DNA from: Oscillospiraceae bacterium
Lineage (GTDB): Bacteria > Bacillota_A > Clostridia > Oscillospirales > Oscillospiraceae
Assembly: GCA_016302005.1 (NCBI GenBank)
Contig: JAEDOK010000026.1
Coordinates: 1 to 15,527, forward strand
Length of the DNA stretch: 15,527 nt
Direction of reading: 5' to 3'
The translations under genes were made by a program, and so were the position numbers. The notes under the pieces are model-generated. The model saw nothing but the letters and a program-made list of their open reading frames with translations, was not told the DNA's origin and ran no database searches. Below are positions 13,989 through 15,527 of the stretch, in pieces; position 1 is the first letter of the stretch, and the number at the start of each line of letters is the position of its first letter.

Positions 13989-14602
13989 CCCTCTCTGCGG
14001 ATGTAAGAAAACCGCTCGATACGGGTAACGCCCATCTTCCGAAGCAGTCGTTCGCTCTCGTCGCAGTCCGCAGTCGTATTAAATTCAGGGATCAGCGGCA
14101 CGCGTACCAGCAGGCGTTCCGCGCCAACCTTGTCCAACAGGTATGCCAGATTCTCCCGCACAAGATTTGCGTCCCCTCCGGTATAGCTGCGGTATATTTC
14201 GGGATTCATATCCTTAATGTCGATGATAAAGCCATTCACTGTCTCCGCAGCCGTTTCTACAAGCGCACGCGAAACATGCAGCGACGTCTCGGCATAGATG
14301 CGCCAGCCATCGCCGCAGAGCTCCCGAAATGCTCGGAAAAACGGCGCGTGCAGCAGGCTCTCTCCGCCGCCGAAGGTCACGCCGCCCCCCGTCGCGCGGA
14401 AATAGAGGTCATCGATCCTCACCCGTTCAAACAGCTCCCGTGCCGAAACAGGGGTGGGAGGCTGTTGCAATACGGCGGCATTGATGCACCACTTGCACGC
14501 AAGCGGGCAGCCCGCGCCCGCGATCAGGCTCGTCACGCCCTCGCCGTCCGTCTCCATGCGCAGACGGACAATGCGCAAAAGCGGAAACAGCGGCTCAGCC
14601 AT
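13985..14602 (-). CDS. Radical SAM protein, glycyl-radical-enzyme activase-like
   Basis: A 205-residue radical SAM protein. The [4Fe-4S] motif is Cys32-x3-Cys36-x2-Cys39 (GCPLACKWC). The preceding METDGEGV (16-23) and the SAM-binding GGGVTFGGGE (72-81) are typical of pyruvate-formate-lyase-activase-like enzymes, which install a glycyl radical on a partner. It has no extra ferredoxin-type cluster and is shorter than PflA (about 245 residues). No glycyl radical enzyme is visible in this window, so the target is unknown. The start at 14602 has GGAGG 6 nt upstream and overlaps the preceding gene by 8 nt (ATGGCTGA), so the pair is translationally coupled. A longer frame from 14701 adds an Arg-rich non-conserved stretch. 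Its stop overlaps that of sigG on the other strand. Confidence 0.88.
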   Translation of the reverse strand: MAEPLFPLLRIVRLRMETDGEGVTSLIAGAGCPLACKWCINAAVLQQPPTPVSARELFERVRIDDLYFRATGGGVTFGGGESLLHAPFFRAFRELCGDGWRIYAETSLHVSRALVETAAETVNGFIIDIKDMNPEIYRSYTGGDANLVRENLAYLLDKVGAERLLVRVPLIPEFNTTADCDESERLLRKMGVTRIERFSYIRREG

Positions 14603-15056
14603 CCGTTTCCTCCGGAACATAGGCAACATCGCCCTCCAGCTCGATCGGCTCCTCCGTCTCCGTCGGAAGCAACGCGTCGGTACTCGACGGAATTTCCCCA
14701 TCCGGCTCCGTCGCTTCCTCCGTCATCGGCACGATTCCCACTGTTTGGAAATCCATTGTCGTCTGCTGCGTATTCTCCGTCACCAATGCGGTGCCGTCCG
14801 GCGTCTGCGGCGCAGGGCAGCCCGTCAGAGACGCAAGTAGTCCCGCCGCGAGCGCCGCCACGGTAACGCGCTTCCCCAACGTCTGCCTGTGGGCAAGCTG
14901 CTGCTCCAAATAGCGCAGCTCCTGCTCACACTTCGGGCAGGTGCCGCTGCACTCGCCCTGATAGCTGCACTCCTGCGTCACAAGCGGAATGTCATTCTCA
15001 TCCGCGATTCTCTGCCGGATCTGCTTCAAGATCTTACATTTATTCTTTCCTCTCAT
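14595..15056 (-). CDS. Small Cys-cluster protein with a hydrophobic segment, coupled to the radical SAM gene
   Basis: A 153-residue protein of unknown function. The N-terminal half is compact and looks conserved: KCKILKQIRQRIADENDI, then a Cys cluster at 30, 36, 40 and 43 (ECSYQGECSGTCPKC), with Cys7 as a possible extra ligand. This suggests a zinc or iron-sulfur site. A charged helix (44-58) leads to one hydrophobic segment (64-79), and the last ~70 residues are a Thr/Glu/Pro-rich acidic tail. If the segment is a membrane helix, the Cys cluster would be cytoplasmic and the tail outside. AAGGAG lies 8 nt before the ATG. Its end overlaps the radical SAM gene by 8 nt, so the two probably work together, perhaps with the Cys cluster serving in metal or electron handling. 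That role is inference. Confidence 0.82.
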   Translation of the reverse strand: MRGKNKCKILKQIRQRIADENDIPLVTQECSYQGECSGTCPKCEQELRYLEQQLAHRQTLGKRVTVAALAAGLLASLTGCPAPQTPDGTALVTENTQQTTMDFQTVGIVPMTEEATEPDGEIPSSTDALLPTETEEPIELEGDVAYVPEETDG

Positions 15057-15091
15057 TGCATTTTCTCCTTCCGCTTCGCTTATTTATAATA

Positions 15092-15120
15092 AGTATATCG
15101 TCTTTATGACGCTAACGCAA
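15092..15120 (-). promoter_or_regulatory. Promoter of the Cys-cluster/radical SAM unit
   Basis: On the minus strand TTGCGT (15120-15115) is followed after 17 nt by TATACT (15097-15092). The start of transcription would be near 15085, about 29 nt before the ATG at 15056. Both hexamers and the spacing are identical to those of the promoter at 158-186. Confidence 0.65.
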
Positions 15121-15326
15121 GGAAAAAGTTCCCGCTATACTCCTCCATAGTACGCGGTTAAGCCTTAAACTTTATAAATAGCTTCATCGTCGAATCGTAG
15201 GGCACGCACCCGCAAGGGGTATGCCGCATCCGTAACGCTCCTTCGTCGCGAACGGCTGCGCTAACGACCTCGGCGTGCCGTCCGCGAAGCGGCAGACGGT
15301 ACGGTGGAACAGATTTGTACGCAGTA

Positions 15327-15362
15327 TGTCATTGCGAGGGCGCTTGCGCCCGTGGCAATCTC
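15327..15362 (+). repeat. REP-like palindromic repeat, copy B
   Basis: A 36-nt unit with the same ends as copy A (TGTCATTGCGAGG and GTGGCAATCTC) around a GGGCGCTTGCGCCC core. It pairs head-to-head with copy C, 37 nt away. Confidence 0.8.
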
Positions 15363-15372
15363 CGGTTGTAGA

Positions 15373-15399
15373 TTTGTACACACTCGGTAGTTCCTGCAC
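15373..15399 (+). repeat. 27-nt direct repeat, first copy
   Basis: A unit starting TTTGTAC and ending CAGTTCCTGCAC-like sequence (here TAGTTCCTGCAC). It recurs at 15446-15472 with 25 of 27 identical bases, 73 nt downstream. It lies between REP copies B and C. Confidence 0.75.
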
Positions 15400-15434
15400 G
15401 AGATTGCCACGTCGCTGCGCTCCTCGCAATGACA
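15400..15434 (-). repeat. REP-like palindromic repeat, copy C (inverted)
   Basis: A 35-nt unit that reads TGTCATTGCGAGG...GTGGCAATCTC on the minus strand, with a GAGCGCAGCGAC core. With copy B it forms a larger inverted pair able to fold into a long stem, the arrangement of paired REP (BIME-like) elements. Confidence 0.8.
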
Positions 15435-15445
15435 TAGGAAAGGAG

Positions 15446-15472
15446 TTTGTACGCACTCGGCAGTTCCTGCAC
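15446..15472 (+). repeat. 27-nt direct repeat, second copy
   Basis: The second copy of the unit at 15373-15399, differing at two positions. The REP copy C lies between the two, so the duplicated block may be REP plus unit. Two copies with a 46-nt gap are not a CRISPR array. Confidence 0.75.
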
Positions 15473-15527
15473 CGGCGGGGGGGGACGCTTGCGAGCGCCG
15501 CCTGTGGCGGAGAAAGCGAGCAAGAAG

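Larger units (their letters stand above)
15121..15527. other. Non-coding repeat-rich region at the right edge
   Basis: Apart from the REP-like units and the duplicated 27-nt unit listed separately, no gene is supported. Short open frames here are made of repeat sequence. The stretch 15195-15300 contains several short GC-rich inverted segments (for example CCGTCCGCGAAGCGG) and ends in more GC-rich sequence (a run of eight G near 15477-15484). Confidence 0.5.

Noticed and set aside
15373..15472. A CRISPR array
   Set aside because: Only two repeat copies occur, the gap holds a REP element, and there are no cas genes.
15184..15523. Small minus-strand frames containing MSLRGAQRRGNL-like sequence
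   Set aside because: They are translations of the REP-like palindromes, a common source of false genes, with no ribosome sites.

Overview
The window looks like a chromosomal segment of a spore-forming, anaerobic, gut-type Clostridia bacterium, probably Oscillospiraceae/Ruminococcaceae-like. The evidence is a clear forespore sigma factor (sigG), strong AGGAGG-type ribosome binding sites, G+C-rich coding DNA with AT-rich promoters, a glycyl-radical-activase-like radical SAM protein, and intergenic palindromic repeats. The family assignment is inference; no rRNA or other marker gene is present.

Layout. (1) 1-239: end of an upstream unit (terminator hairpin) and an extended -10 promoter. (2) 240-1880 (+): a single-pass membrane protein with an N-terminal zinc ribbon, followed by a terminator-like hairpin. 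(3) 2113-2272: a 160-bp MITE-like long palindrome whose right end forms the last codons and stop of the next gene. (4) 11200 down to 2262 (- strand): a ten-gene sugar operon. Its order is pfkB-type fructokinase, Rpe/AlsE-type epimerase, SIS isomerase (PHI-like paralogue 1), DUF4432 aldose-epimerase-like protein, D-lyxose/mannose isomerase, ribose-type ABC transporter (rbsA, rbsC, rbsB homologues), then 6-phospho-3-hexuloisomerase (hxlB) and 3-hexulose-6-phosphate synthase (hxlA). (5) 11201-11847: a regulatory and repeat-bearing gap. (6) 13017-11848 (-): a ROK-family repressor that lacks the usual kinase phosphate motif and is the likely regulator of the operon. (7) 13209-13988 (+): sigG. (8) 15056-13985 (-): a two-gene unit, a Cys-cluster membrane protein overlapping a short radical SAM activase-like protein. 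The radical SAM gene converges on sigG with overlapping stop codons. (9) 15057-15527: a promoter followed by a non-coding stretch of REP-like palindromes and a duplicated unit.

How the operon could work. The ABC transporter would import a sugar, the DUF4432 protein would act on its anomers, LyxI would convert an aldose to a ketose (lyxose to xylulose, or mannose to fructose), and the PfkB kinase would phosphorylate it. The Rpe-type epimerase, HxlA and HxlB then connect pentulose and hexulose phosphates through formaldehyde (ribulose-monophosphate chemistry). Two readings fit every enzyme: pentose entry with formaldehyde fixation to fructose-6-P, or hexose entry with the reverse path giving ribulose-5-P. 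A regulated ABC-sugar operon carrying lyxose isomerase, fructokinase, an epimerase, HPS and two PHI-like proteins is the most interesting object here. I do not recognise it as a described pathway, and its substrate cannot be read from sequence alone.
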